Assembly: GCA_032622095.1 (NCBI GenBank)
Contig: CP136068.1
Coordinates: forward strand, 14,675,729-14,739,728
Length of the DNA stretch: 64,000 nucleotides
DNA from: Siphonodentalium dalli
Lineage: Eukaryota; Mollusca; Scaphopoda; Gadilida; Siphonodentaliidae
Reading direction: 5' to 3'
Shown here in pieces: positions 10,858 through 22,716 of the stretch. The translations under genes were made by a program, and so were the position numbers. The notes under the pieces are model-generated. The model saw only the letters and a list, made by a program, of their open reading frames with translations. It was not told the DNA's origin and ran no database searches. The number at the start of each line of letters is the position of its first letter. The stretch's first letter is position 1.

Positions 10858-12500
10858 CTTTTATGTATTATCAGCGTTTTTGGTTTCCATTGTAGTAAAA
10901 ACATGATCTGTGTTGGTATATTGATCACTATGGGCGGCCAAATTCACATTTAATAATTAATTGCGCTTAAGCACAATTGATTGCGCTTAAGTGCAAATAA
11001 TTATGCGAATTAATTGCACTTAAGCGCAATTCATGGTAATTATATGTAACTAAACACCCCTGGTGAATAAATAGGTTTATCCATAACTCAACCTTAACTC
11101 CTATTGACATATCACCTCTTGTTTTCATTGGTTTGGATGGGTAGGGAGTTAGCCTACATGTAACTTCTTTATCAAAATGGCCGACTCGCAATAGTATCAC
11201 TTTCTGTTTTAGTTGGGGCGACTGGTGATAGTATTATATTATCTTCTGTATATATTAGTTGGGGCTACTCGCGATAGAATTACCTTCTGTTTTAGTCGGG
11301 GCGACTTTGATTTTCTTCAATTTTCGAGTATACATGCAGCCACACCATATGAGGGAAGCAATCCCTCAGTGACCCCACATTCGAGCTATATAAATCTGTG
11401 CAAGAGATGCTGATTTAATAAAAACACTAGAGCTCGAGGACTGAGACACCAAAGCTCCAGGAATGAGACACCAATTTTTGGGACTGGGATGCTGATAATA
11501 TGAAAATAGGGTTTTTCCCTGATTTAAATCAATAAATAAACCATATCAGGTAAGCAAACCCTCATGCAGTGATACCACATGCATGCTATAGTATATGACC
11601 ATAGTACTGGCCCAAATCTGTGAAAAAATACGTTAAAAACATCATATAAAAATTTACTATACACATGTAGTTCTGGGAAGGAGACATCAATTCTCTGGAT
11701 ATAGCATCGACGTATTTTATTATTAAAGATAGATCGATGGATATAGGGATGCTGATAATATGTAATTGGGGATTATCATTGTTTTTCACATATCACAGTT
11801 GACTGTTGAGTACCCAGGCTCATTAAAACGGGTTAAACTTAGCCCAATGATCCTCTTTTGTTGCTACATGTAGGTGATACACCAGCTAATGCCAATAGGT
11901 TAGATAGTAGTTACAATTATTCTAAAGCTAAATTCATTATGCTTATACGTAAATGCCCTCTTAGAGCTCTTTCCATCAATGTACGGGGTATCACATTATT
12001 ATAATCAATAAATTTGAAAAATGATCAAGGAAATATGGGTTGATACAAAAATCGGACTTGGCACTGAAAGGGTTAAGCACAATATGTGATATTTGCGCTT
12101 AAGCACAATTCATTGCACTTAAGAGCAATCAATTGCAATTAAGCGCAATTCATTAATAAATGTGGATTTGGCCTCCCATAGATCACTAGTCATCTTCACT
12201 CAATGGCGTGGTGGGATAGAGAAAAATGGTTGCACCAGTGTGTATTAATGTGTGGCTGAAGTGCTTATATATTATCTTATGTGTGACTACACCAGCCTGA
12301 GTGTTATTAATGGTCTGTGTTTACCGAAAAGCGAGATCACGCCAGTGCATATGTGCATTAGTGTTCCACACCATTGAGTGAAAATAATTATTGATCAATA
12401 TACCAACACAGAATGCCAACGGAAAATATCTTTATTCCTTACGGACTGAGACCACGTGTTACTATAACGAGAACCAAAATGCTGTTAATACATATAAAAC
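10858..12500. mobile_element. Palindromic element X, split by I1
   Basis: Left arm 10858-10928 and right arm 12390-12500 are inverted copies (perfect core TGTGTTGGTATATTGATCA). An inner arm pair, TTCACTCAATGGYGTGG, lies at 12194 and as its complement at 12362-12384. Removing I1 leaves a ~400-bp foldback element, so I1 landed in its left arm. There is no coding content. Confidence 0.7.
10931..12178 (+). mobile_element. TA-flanked inverted-repeat element family I, copy I1
   Basis: It begins TGGGCGGCCAAATTCACATT and ends in the inverted form AATGTGGATTTGGCCTCCCA. It is flanked by TA on both sides (10929-10930 and 12179-12180). Inside each end are several 16-mers of the type TTGCRCTTAAGYGCAA. 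The middle ~900 bp aligns with I2 (51085-52240) and has no transposase frame. TA duplication and TIRs fit a non-autonomous Tc1/mariner-like element. The paralogous site for the J insertion of I2 is intact here at 11544-11545. Confidence 0.85.
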
Positions 12501-12890
12501 AATCGGTCACACATCAGACACTGGTGACGCTCCATTTGGACACCCGTTCGTTGGTTTTTACGAACGGGCGTTGTAATGTTTTGGTTAAAAGTAGTGCAGG
12601 GCCGCTATATTTTCTAGAGAACAGACTGTTGCGTTTGCCGAATCGGCGAATGGGGTTCCAATCGAATGCACCGCTGGCTCAACAATGGCCGAGGATGAAA
12701 TTTGTGCTTGCGAATTTCGCGTTATTTACACCCTAAATAGTTATTATTACACAATTATTTCTGCGATAGCTATTGCAGGAATATGCGAGCAACATACTGG
12801 CATAAACCGTTGTATCATTTCGACTGATGGAGGTTTTGTGAGTCGTTGCAATTCTAATTCTGTTCACCAAATTTCGAGTTACGCCATATA
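12500..12890. other. Unassigned stretch with one hairpin
   Basis: A stem CCCGTTCG / CGAACGGG lies at about 12543-12569. Overlapping short frames are open, but none is recognisable. This stretch leads into the border shared by both T arrays. Confidence 0.35.
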
Positions 12891-12893
12891 TTG

Positions 12894-14320
12894 CATGAAT
12901 CCGGTACATTTTTCCTCCACTAGGCATTTTGTAACAGTGTTACAAGTGTTACAAGTGTTACAAATGATTTAAAGTCCCAGTAGAAAACCGCAGCATATTT
13001 TATTCCTACCGTCTCAGTGTAGCGACATGTTACAATGTGTTACAAGTGTTACATTAGTTCTGAGAGACCGCTCGTAGACGGGTGTTACAAATGTTACAAA
13101 TGATTTAAAGTCCCAGTAGAAAACCGCAGCCTATTTTTTTCTACCGTGTTCAGTGTAGCGACATGTTACAATGTGTTACAAGTGTTACATTAGTTCTGAG
13201 ATACCAGAGAGACCGCTCGTAGACGGGTGTTACAAGTGTTACAAATGTTACAAATGATTTAAAGTCCCAGTAGAAAACCGCAGCCTATTTTTTTCTACCG
13301 TGTTCAGTGTAGCGACATGTTACAATGTGTTACAAGTGTTACATTATTTCTGAGATACCAGAGAGACCGCTCGTAGACGGGTGTTACAAGTGTTACAAAT
13401 GTTACAAATGATTTAAAGTCCCAGTAGAAAACCGCAGTCTATTTTTTTCTAACGTGTTCAGTGTAGCGACATGTTACAATGTGTTACAAGTGTTACATTA
13501 TTTCTGAGATACCAGAGAGACCGCTCGTAGACGGGTGTTACAAGTGTTACAAATGTTACAAATGATTTAAAGTCCCAGTAGAAAACCGCAGTCTATTTTT
13601 TCCTACCGTGTTCAGTGTAGCGACATGTTACAATGTGTTACAAGTGTTACATTATTTCTGAGATACCAGAGAGACCGCTCGTAGACGGGTGTTACAAGTG
13701 TTACAAATGTTACAAATGATTTAAAGTCCCAGTAGAAAACCGCAGCCTATTTTTTCTACCGTGTTCAGTGTAGCGACATGTTACAAAGCCTTACAAGTGT
13801 TACATTATTTCTGAGATACCAGAGAGACCGCTCGTAGACGGGTGTTACAAGTGTTACAAATGATTTAAAGTCCCAGTAGAAAACCGCAGCATATTTTATT
13901 CCTACCGTCTAGGGTAGCGACATGTTAAAAAGCGTTACAAGTGTTACAATATTTTCTGAGATACCAGAGAGACCGCTCGTAGATGCGTGTTACAAATGTT
14001 ACAAATGATTAAAAGTCCCAGTAGAAAACCGCAGCCTATTTTATTTCTACCGTCTCAGTGTAGCGAAATGTTACAAAGCGTTACAAGTGTTACATTATAT
14101 CTGAGATACCAGAGAGACTGCTCGTAGATGGGTGTTACAAGTGTTACAAAAGTTACAAATGATTTAAAGTCCCAGTAGAAACCCGCAGCCTATTTTATTT
14201 CTAGCGTCTCAGTGTAGCTACATGTTACAAAGCGTTACAAGTGTTACATTATTTCTGAGATACCAGAGAGACCGCTCGTAGATGGGTGTTACACGTGTTA
14301 CAAATGATTTAAAGTCCCCA
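12894..14320 (+). repeat. Satellite array T, left copy (~9 units of ~154 bp)
   Basis: Each unit contains AAAGTCCCAGTAGAAAACCG, TGTAGCGACATGTTACAA, GAGATACCAGAGAGACCGCT and CGTAGACGGGTG, joined by a variable number of 9-mers TGTTACAAR. The array is preceded by a border with CCGGTACATTTTTCCTCC and CTAGGCATTTTGTAACA. That border recurs inverted at the far end of the second array (28527-28576). A similar 150-160-bp core is described for bivalve pearl-type elements; relatedness is an inference. Confidence 0.95.
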
Positions 14321-14449
14321 GGATGTTTTTGTTGTGTGGGAAAATGGAATCTCCTTTCTTCTCAAAAGGAGAAAAATGACCGGAGATATTAATCAAGGCA
14401 ATAAGTGTATAAACGCTCTTTATATCATAGACACACGCTCTTTATATTA

Positions 14450-14835
14450 TACTAGCAGGTTAGCCCGCCACTGGCGGCATTCGTCCCATGGCTTTGTTTG
14501 AAAAAGAAAAACAGGTTCCGAGACACTTGTGCTGCATTTGTACCAAATTTCGTCGAAATCAGCAAGTTTTACCCGATTTGAACTTGAATTGACAATTTTG
14601 TAGGTCAATATCAGGTCGTGGTCATGATTTGACCCGTCCAAAACACTCCCCGGACAAAAGTACAGAAATCTGCCAGTTTTACCCAATTTGACCTTGAATT
14701 GACCAGTTTGAAGGTCAATGTCACATCGGGGTCACGATTTGACCCGTCCATGACACTTTCGGGACAAAAGTACCCATAGGTAGCAAGTTTGGGCTCAATC
14801 GGTTGACCCGTCCCGAGTTGACCATTTTGCTTCCA
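14450..14835. repeat. Module Q, copy 1 (tandem ~125-bp units)
   Basis: After ACTAGCAGGTTAGCCCGCC, short units repeat TTTGACCTTGAATTGACC, AGGTCAATRTCA and GACCCGTCCAWRACACT. Related units sit at 15685-15800, at 16380-16510 and, inverted, at 53640-53945. Frames here look protein-like only because the unit lacks stops in one phase. Confidence 0.7.
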
Positions 14836-14900
14836 TAGAATTTTTAACAGCTTAGAAAATACAAAGAACAGCTGAGCCCCAAAATTTATTAACACATGAT

Positions 14901-15240
14901 TTCGCATTCAAATCGATTTATGTCGATAAAACTCTTATTTTTCAAAATTTCGAGCTGAGACTTCGTGTGACTGCGTGTAATACTTATATATTCTTAAAAT
15001 GACACAGTCCAACACGTAATTATGTTTTAGATGGAAGAAATTAAATTTTTTCGATGCTAAATTTTAACATAGGATTTCCCATTAAAATCGATTTATGTCG
15101 ATAAAACTCTTATTTTTAAAAATTTTAAGCTGAGACTTGGTGTGTATGTGTATAATACTTACATATTCTTAAAATGACAGAGTCCAGCACGTAATTATGT
15201 TTTTGATATAAGAAATTAAATTTTTTCGATGCTAAATTTC
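14901..15240. repeat. 175-bp tandem duplication
   Basis: Two copies start near AATCGATTTATGTCGATAAA (14911 and 15086) and both end at TTTTTTCGATGCTAAATTT. Divergence is low and the sequence is non-coding. Confidence 0.85.
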
Positions 15241-15259
15241 GAGCGATAACGTTGCGTTG

Positions 15260-16192
15260 AATTGTAAACAAACGCTCTTTTATAGCGACGCGTCATATAC
15301 AACGCTCATTAAATTATCAGTTGATTAACCACCGCAGTGCCGTTTTTTGTGACTGAGAGTGGAGAATGGGTGCTCTGAGCTTCTCCAAAACGCGACGCCG
15401 ACGGTGTCCGTGGGATTTTACCCTTAGATAGGAAGTTTGAGCTCAATCCGCGCAGCCGTTTTAGATTCTATGAAGTACCCACATATATACGGAAGTCTCA
15501 AAATATATAGTATAGACTAGCAGGTTAGCCCGCCACTGGCGGCAATCGTCAGAAACATGACAATTTTTAATTTCTTTAATTAATGTTTTTAATTAATTTT
15601 TTTAATTAATATTTTAATTAAATGTTTTGTTTTTCAATGAGTTAATTGTGAATTAATTTTTTAATTTAATTTTTTGTTTTTCAATTTGACCCGATTTGAC
15701 CTTGAATTGATCATTTTCAAGGTCAAGGTCAGGTTGGGGTTACAATTTAACCCGTCCATGACACTTCCCGTAGGTAGCAAGTTTGAGCTCAATCGGTTCG
15801 AGTCTATAAAGGACACACACATATATATCATTTGTGGGTACCCGTTTCAAGGTGAAGATCACATCGGGCGGAAAAACTGACCCGATGAAAATCTCCCCCG
15901 TTCCTAGGAAGCCCTGAGTACGAAATTAAGTACGAAATTTCGTCTCGAGACGGTCAATGGAGCCGTATTTATACTCGTCGTGTATATAGACTATCTTTAT
16001 CAACAACACTGCGGATACGAACGCTCTTTAATTATCAACGCGATTAACCCCACAGTGCCGTTTTTTGTGACTGAGAGTGGAGAATGGGTGCTGGGAGCTT
16101 CTCCAAAACGCAGCGACGACCATTCCCGTGGGTTTTTACCCTTAGATAGGAAGTTTGGTCTCAATCGGTGCAGCCGTTTTCGATTCTATAAA

Positions 16193-16245
<53 letters not shown>

Positions 16246-17480
16246 CGGAAGTCTCAAAATATATAGTAGACTAGCAGGTTAGCCCGCCACTGGCGTCGTT
16301 CGTCTCATGGCTTTGTTCGAAAAAGCAATTGCAACAGCTTCCGAGACACGTATGCTGCACCTAGATGTAAAATTTCGCCGAAATCAGCCAGTTTGACCAG
16401 ATTTGACCTTGAATTGATCATTTTCAAGGTCAAGGTCAGGTCGGGGTCACAATTTAACCCGTCCATGACACTTCCCGTAGGTAGCAAGTTTGAGCTCAAT
16501 CGGTTCGAGTCTATAAAGGACACACACATATATATCATTTGTGTGTACCCGTTTCAAGGTGAAGATCACATCGGGCGGAAAAACGGACCCGATGAAAATC
16601 TCCCCCGTTCCTAGGAAGCCCTAAGTGCGTAAGAATCACACAACACGCTCATATCTGGACACATACGCTCAAGCCCGGACACAGACGGAAGAATCACATT
16701 ACACGCATAAGCTCTTTATCAATGACACTGCAGATACGAACGCTCTTTAACTATCAACGCGATTAACCCCACTGTGCCGTTTTTGTGACTGAGAGTGGAG
16801 AACGGGTGCTCGGAGCTTCTCCAAAACGCCGCGACGACCATTCCCGTGGGTTTTTACCCTTAGATGGGAAGTTTGGTCTCGATCGGTGCAGCCGTTTTCG
16901 ATTCGATAAAGTATATATATACACACACATATATATATATATACGGAAGTCTCAAAATATATAGTAGACTAGCCGATGAGCCCGACGTTGTCCGGGCTAT
17001 TCAAAAACCAAATAGCTCTACCCGTTTCCGAGATCTGGTCTTCGCATGCGCGAAGCTGGCGTCGCACGGGCTCGGCAACCCGATAAAATTCGTATCCGGG
17101 GCAAGATACATTCACATACTAAATTTCAAGTTGATAGCTCCACCTGTTTCCGAGATCTCGTCTGCGCATGCGCGAAGCTGGCGTCGCACGGGCTCGCCAA
17201 TACGACGTTGACGACCGCCTGGTCAAACTACACACACGTACCAAGTTTCGTCCCGATCGGTCGAGAATCGTAGATTTGTATAAATGACATACATACATAC
17301 AGACAGACAGACAGAGATCTTCAAAATATATAGGAGACTAGCCGATGAGCCCGACGTTGTCCGGGCTATTCAAAAACCAAATTTCAAGTCGATGGCTCTA
17401 CCCAGCCCGACGTTGTCCGGGCTATTCAAAAACCAAATTTCAAGTCGATAGCTCTACCCGTTTCCGAGATCTGGTACATG
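15260..17480 (+). repeat. ~725-bp composite tandem repeat, three copies
   Basis: Copies begin near 15290, 16020 and 16740. Each has the order ACGCTCTTTAA, GTGACTGAGAGTGGAGAA, GCTTCTCCAAAACGC, GATAGGAAGTTTG, CAGCCGTTTTCGATTC and then a TA microsatellite, followed by ACGGAAGTCTCAAAATATAT and ACTAGCAGGTTAGCCCGCC. A Q-type module separates copies. The third copy ends instead in a GATGAGCCCGACGTTGTCC module repeated at 16978, 17342 and about 17403. No transposase is visible. Confidence 0.85.
16193..16239. repeat. (TA)n microsatellite
   Basis: This is about 23 uninterrupted TA units inside the second copy of the 725-bp repeat. A shorter version lies at 16911-16942. Confidence 0.95.
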
Positions 17481-17499
17481 TATAATACATTATGTATAG

Positions 17500-18200
17500 A
17501 GCAGGCACAAATATATCCTATAGGGACGATGCATAAGGGCAGTGCGGGTTTGGAAAGGGGGTGGGCAATGGTGTGAATTACAAGCCCATGTGGCAGAAAT
17601 AGTAATACCGAATTAAAATGTTGTCATCTCAAAGATGAATACTTGTTTTGAAATAATTATCATGTTATGTTCAATTACTCAGCTTTTCATTATATCGGTA
17701 GGTATTCAAGGTCCCATCTATCCAATGATGACCATCCTATAATAATACATGTTCAGGAAATCTGTTTTATCATACCATTTAATTTAACAGAAGAATATAA
17801 TGAGCTGATATTGGCATTGCAGCTATAATTTAATGTAAAATACATCAATGAGAATTGATGGAATCTTTTATTTTTTCAGTTCAATTTTGTCCTCGTAAGA
17901 AGCGGAACCCACCCCATGATATTGTGTTATAAAAGAACAATTATTGGGTAAATATTGAAATTAGAGCCCCCTTCACTAGATTAATGCTTCATATTTGTCC
18001 AGTTTATAAGTCTGTACATTTAAAATCATTTTAGTAGTCATGATTTATTTTTAAACATGGATTTGGAGAAACAGTTACATGGCAATGGAAAAATCTGCTA
18101 TTGGCATTCATAAAAACCCACCCACCTGGTCCTTGTATCCTGGTGTTTTTTCCTGCCTGCACTCTGTGTTCTCAGTCAATCATATATGAAAAATTTGATG
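17500..18200 (+). repeat. Diverged segmental duplication, copy 1
   Basis: It aligns collinearly with 21365-22150 through anchors such as ACTCAGCTTTTCATTATAT, GTGGCAGAAAT, CCATACCATTTAA-like sequence, TTAATGCT and TCCAGTTTATAA, and ATGGCAATGGAAAAATCTG. Both copies are non-coding. This copy lacks the F element present in copy 2, so it supplies the empty site. It may be a gene-duplication remnant or an unrecognised large transposon. Confidence 0.75.
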
Positions 18201-18299
18201 GGGTAGGGAGGTTTTTATTTGCCCATGAAATATACAACTATATATATGAACAAATGTTTGATGAGGGAGTTACATGCATGAGAACATGCTTTTAATCAC

Positions 18300-19255
18300 C
18301 CGCCTAGTTGGGCAAAGTTGGGTGATACCAGTCTCCAGAAAAAAAATGGGGATAGGCATTTTCAAAATATACTTAAAAATAATCTAAATCCGTTAATATT
18401 TGGTTGAGATTGGTTAATATTTGATTTAATTTGGTAAATTGTAATGCATAAAAATTACAATCAAATGCCATTACTGCACTTGTAACTGGTAAACATGTAT
18501 GGCAGGGCCTAGTTTAGAACTCGTTTTAGAAATTCCTCTTAAAGTGAACTCACACAGCATATCAAACAAGTTAAAAACAACAAACATATATATAAAAAAT
18601 GCAACAGAAACATTTTTGGATGAATTTAGATATTTTCACAATGAATAGGGTTTGCATTCATTCAATTTAATTTAGCCTGGTCCAGTGGGGTAAGGAATAA
18701 AAATTATGATAAAAAGTTGAAATTTTGTTCTACTATTTTAGGACCCACCATTCTTGGAACACCAATAGTATTAGATCTTGCCATCCTTAAAACATCCTAA
18801 CTGTTTCAGTCCAGATATCTGATATTTCAATTGAGTCCAATATTACATGGTGTTTTGATTACAGTCAGCACAGACATGGATTAGCCTCTGGGTCATCAAG
18901 AGATTAGTTGGCTTCAGACCACATTCACTGACTAAACAATGGCACCTGCAGTATTAAGCTAATTGGTGATTATGACAGACCATTGATGAACTATCATATG
19001 ATATCTCAATATTGTGATATATTACCAGCCAACAAACCAGTGTAACAGTTTCTCACCCTTCACATCCCTGGGAGGAAAACATTGGTTACATCCCCGCCCA
19101 CCCTGATCACACCCTTGTCTGATTTTTCTTACCTTAACATGTAGAAGCCAGATACTCTCATTTTATCATTTAATATGACTCATAAAAAAATTGTCATTGG
19201 TCAATTGGTAACAAGGAAGCCTGATTTTCAGCAGAGGCATTGGATTTTTTGTACC
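18300..19255. other. Unassigned stretch
   Basis: I see no repeat partner or supportable ORF here. Confidence 0.35.
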
Positions 19256-19261
19256 AAGTTT

Positions 19262-19410
19262 ACTGAATATTTTCTACCTTAACATCTAATGGCCAGTGGT
19301 AGGGAAGATAAACTTCATGTAGGTAGGACAATTCTCCAAACTTCTATTACTGTATGATGAAATTCGAATAGGTGGCCATTAGATGTTAATTAAGGTAAAC
19401 AAAATTCAGG
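19262..19410. mobile_element. Small foldback (~150 bp)
   Basis: Inverted arms TACCTTAACATCTAATGGCC (about 19276) and TGGCCATTAGATGTTAA (about 19373) enclose ~75 bp. The outer arms pair further: CTGAATATTTT against the complement of AAAATTCAG. Only one copy is seen here. Confidence 0.6.
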
Positions 19411-19969
19411 TCTGGGGCTGGGAGTGATCATATGGGGGGTGCAAGGGGTGATTGATATATTGGTCTCGTGGTGAATAGGATCTCAACACCAACATATACA
19501 TGTATGTTACCAGGCATTGGCTTGCATGGGGCAATTTAGGTGATAATGTAAGAGGTACCCATGGGCAAGATTCACTGGGTACCCCATGTTGACTGATAGT
19601 TGGGATTCATATGTCCAATTTGACTAAAAGTTAAACTCAGCAATATTAAGGCTAGTACATATATGCATATAGCCCCAATTGTTTCAAATGTTACTGAGCC
19701 GAATGAGAATATTTTATAAAATTCAATCTCACACAACCACTGGTTAAGTGGTCCAGTTAATTTGCTAAGATGACGGTAGGGCAAGACTTTAACTGTGGTT
19801 AGTTTATATAAAGTTTTTATTTACTCGACGTTTGGCTAATCTGAACGTATCAAAGAAGAGCCGTTGTGTGTGTAAAACATTAAAAAACATATACCGTTAA
19901 TCTCAAATATTATATTATGGCTGCATTGGTTAATTGTTACAACCCGATCATAATAGATGCATTTCACAG

Positions 19970-20290
19970 TAAAGTATAGTTTCAATGCGCTTTACGTGGT
20001 TATTACCCCTGCCACAGGGCATTGACTATACCCAACCACGCTTAGAGCAAGCCATCCAAGCAGCTAATGATTGCATCAGGATTAGCATACTGACAATATC
20101 TATCGACTCCCAACTGGGTACTTGGTTAACTGGTGAGTTATCATCGACATCTGTGTATTTTATCGCTTGCCAAAGACAACCAATACAGCATTTGATGTTC
20201 AATGCCAGAGAGCAGGATTCGAACGAGTGAAATAATAACCCCACCATACTATGAGTCAAGCACTCTAACCACTGGAACACCCTGTCATTA
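19970..20290 (-). mobile_element. tRNA-derived SINE
   Basis: On the minus strand an RNA polymerase III promoter is visible: A box TGGTTAGAGTG (20261-20271) and B box GTTCGAATCC (20215-20224). A tRNA-like head starts GGTGTTCC at 20281. The body includes TTGTCTTTGGCAAGCGA, CACCAGTTAACCAAGTACCC and GTAAAGCGCATTGAAACT. This order resembles widespread invertebrate SINEs, in which a tRNA head is followed by a TTGGGCAAG-type segment, a GGGTACC-type segment and a GTAAAGCGC-type segment. The head does not fold as a clean tRNA, so it is not a functional tRNA gene. The 117-residue frame inside is a shadow. Confidence 0.7.
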
Positions 20291-20299
20291 TAAACGATG

Positions 20300-21070
20300 G
20301 ATATCGCTGTCATTTTACTAACACCATGCAGCAAAATAATTATTATTTTAATATATATATATGTTCTCGAATTTTTCATATAAACACTGGGTTTTTCTCA
20401 AATCTCTTGGATTAGCAAACATTCCGAAAATGACAACTTAAAAAAATAACAATACTTTTTCTTAACAGCATCATTTTGCCCTACAAGCTGCATCAAAGGA
20501 ATTCAGCAAGAATTGCCATCCTCACAGCTTATTAACATGACCACTTAATCAGAGCTAGGTTTATATGGACATTTCTAATTACCGTAATGATGATGGATAT
20601 TAAAGTTATCATATTGTGTAAGGACACTTTGGGAGAAGGGATACACACCTGGCTAAATTTCCAAAAACATTACCATTTAACGTGATGGCCGCTGCCGCAG
20701 AAAAAAGTGCATGTGGCAGGGGGTGGGTATAAGGCTATATTCTCGGATATGTTCCCACCCCTCCAAGTGGCCTTAATGTAAGTTTTTTCCCATGGGGAAT
20801 TGGGGACCCACTCACAAAAGTTTGATGAAAAACTGAAATTAGCAGAATAAGGACCAGATATTTGGTGTGAAATGTTTTAAATAACAATACGATGGAATGC
20901 CAATCATGTAAAACACTTGTTAATTAAACTTGTCAAATAAGATTTAGCATCCGTACCCATTGGTTACTAGCACCATTATATGCACAGCAGGTTATTCTCT
21001 CGCATGGTGACTATAGCCCAAGCTAGATGACCAATATGGTCGCCCAGTCCGTTTTAATTATGTAATTTTC
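20300..21070. other. Unassigned stretch
   Basis: I see no supportable coding or repeat feature in this stretch. Confidence 0.35.
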
Positions 21071-21079
21071 CATCTGGAA

Positions 21080-21250
21080 TCTGTTCCATTAAAGACATAT
21101 TATGGACTTGTTCGGGTATGAGAAACTGATGAGTTAGTATTCAGGCACTATATACATGTATGCCAATAGGATGAATATGTAGCATTCTACTAACTTCGCC
21201 GAATATCTAAAGCAAATCGACTGTACCACTCCATAGAAAACTCGCTGATC
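21080..21250 (-). repeat. Dispersed repeat G, copy 1
   Basis: The reverse complement matches 48062-48225. Shared anchors are GAACAAGTCCATAATATGTC, TTCGGCGA(A/T)GTTAGTA and TTTCTATGGAGTGGTA. Nothing open is conserved. Confidence 0.75.
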
Positions 21251-21364
21251 TGCCACACCCCTCTCCCAACTGCACTTTATGTTCCATACCGATATGCATG
21301 CTTTACTTCATGATAGTAAACATGGGACTCATTTATACTACCACAATATAAAGCAAACACGTAT

Positions 21365-22150
21365 ATACTAATAGGGATGGTACATATTATAAGGGCAGTG
21401 TAGGTTTGGAGGGGACTCAGGGGACAGTGTGGTGTGTTACTTTTAAGCCATTGTGGCAGAAATTATAATCCCGAAATCAATATGTTCAAATACTCAGCTT
21501 TTCATTATATTGTTAGGTCCCATCTAACCAAGGATGAACATCATACAATAATAAAAGAATTTTGTATATCTTTCAATATCCATACCATTTAAAGAACCGG
21601 AAGAGTTAAATGAACTGAATTTGGCATCACATGGGTATTAAATTGAAGGTAAAGCATAACAACGAAAACCTGTGAGAACTGATTGAATTGCTTTTTTCAG
21701 TGCAATTCTTTCCTCATAAGTGGGCATGCAAGTCTGAGTTTAATGTGCCTGTCATTTGCAGAATGAGGTCCCATAGGGTGAATTTAGTGACGATATTCTG
21801 CATAGCGGGCTAGCATCACAAAATTTACCCTCTGGGGATCTCATTCTGCAAACGACAGGCACACTAAATTCAGGCTTATAAGTGGGACCCACCCATGATA
21901 TTGTTTTAAGATAGAACAAATATTTAATAAATATTTAAACTAGTACCCACCTTTTCACTTGATTAATGCTGTATTATGGTCCAGTTTATAATCCTGAACA
22001 TTTATAAATAAGTTTATTTGTCATAATTTTTTTTTTAATTTGGAAAAACAATTACATGGCATTGGAAAAATCTGTGATCGGAGCTCAGATTCACCCAACC
22101 ACCCGGACTTTGTAACCTGGAATTTTTTCGCAACCCTCCCCTGCCCTGCA
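21365..22150 (+). repeat. Diverged segmental duplication, copy 2
   Basis: This is the partner of 17500-18200. It is interrupted by the F foldback at 21730-21877, which is absent from copy 1. Confidence 0.75.
21730..21877 (+). mobile_element. Foldback MITE family F, copy 2 (complete)
   Basis: The inverted ends are AAGTCTGAGTTTAATGTGCC and its counterpart ending CACTAAATTCAGGCTT. The arms continue through TTTGCAGAATGAG and AGGGTGAATTTAGTGA to a ~20-bp centre. The 9-mer ATAAGTGGG stands at 21716-21724 and again at 21878-21886, a likely target duplication. Five extra bases (CATGC) sit between the left 9-mer and the TIR. The equivalent site in copy 1 of the host duplication (about 17893) is empty. 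Confidence 0.85.
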
Positions 22151-22349
22151 TGCGGAAGGAATAACTAAAGTAACCAAAAAAACTGGACAATTTCCTTAGC
22201 ATTTTGGAATCTGATAGAGCCAATATATTCCCCAGATTTTTTGAATGCTACTTTTCCACTTTAATGTTTTTCCCCAAGAACTCACATACATCTTATTATC
22301 GACTAAAAATGTAATTTCTATGTATCTACCTGACAGAAGGAGCGATAAT

Positions 22350-22445
22350 TTAAAAGTTTTGAATTGCACTTAAGCACAATCCCTTTATTTGAGCTTAAGT
22401 GCAATTTATTTATTTGCACTTAAGCGCAATTAACATTAAATTTAT
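22350..22445. repeat. Cluster of TTGCACTTAAGTGCAA-type palindromes
   Basis: Three related 14-16-mers (ATTGCACTTAAGCACAAT, GAGCTTAAGTGCAAT, TTGCACTTAAGCGCAA) are separated by A/T linkers. These are the subterminal motif of family I, but no family-I end is seen beside them. Confidence 0.7.
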
Positions 22446-22501
22446 AATTTAATCTTATTTATCAGAGAAAATAGTTATAAAATAAGGCCAAGTAAAAAAA
22501 A

Positions 22502-22716
22502 TACTGTGTTCTCAGTCACCTCCCTCGTCAGTGAAATTCTCTTTTAAAAATCTTCGTCAAACATTTCTAAAAATATTTTCTGTTAAAAATATTGGATTGA
22601 AAAAAGAAAAAACTATTTTTGGAGTTTGTTTTCCATATTTTGAGGACAAATAACAATTAACAGTCTTTCTGATCTAAATATTGAAATCTAATTGCCTGAG
22701 AAGTGAGAACACAGAT
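22502..22716. mobile_element. Possible small inverted-repeat element
   Basis: Ends CTGTGTTCTCAGTCAC and (inverted) AAGTGAGAACACAG enclose ~190 bp of A/T-rich non-coding sequence. The left end also occurs at 18164-18178 in the other segmental copy, so it may predate the duplication. Confidence 0.4.

Noticed and set aside
20205-20290. Functional tRNA gene on the minus strand
   Set aside because: A and B boxes are present but the cloverleaf does not fold with normal stem lengths, and a SINE body follows.
20026-20379. 117-codon minus-strand ORF
   Set aside because: It lies inside the SINE; there is no independent support.
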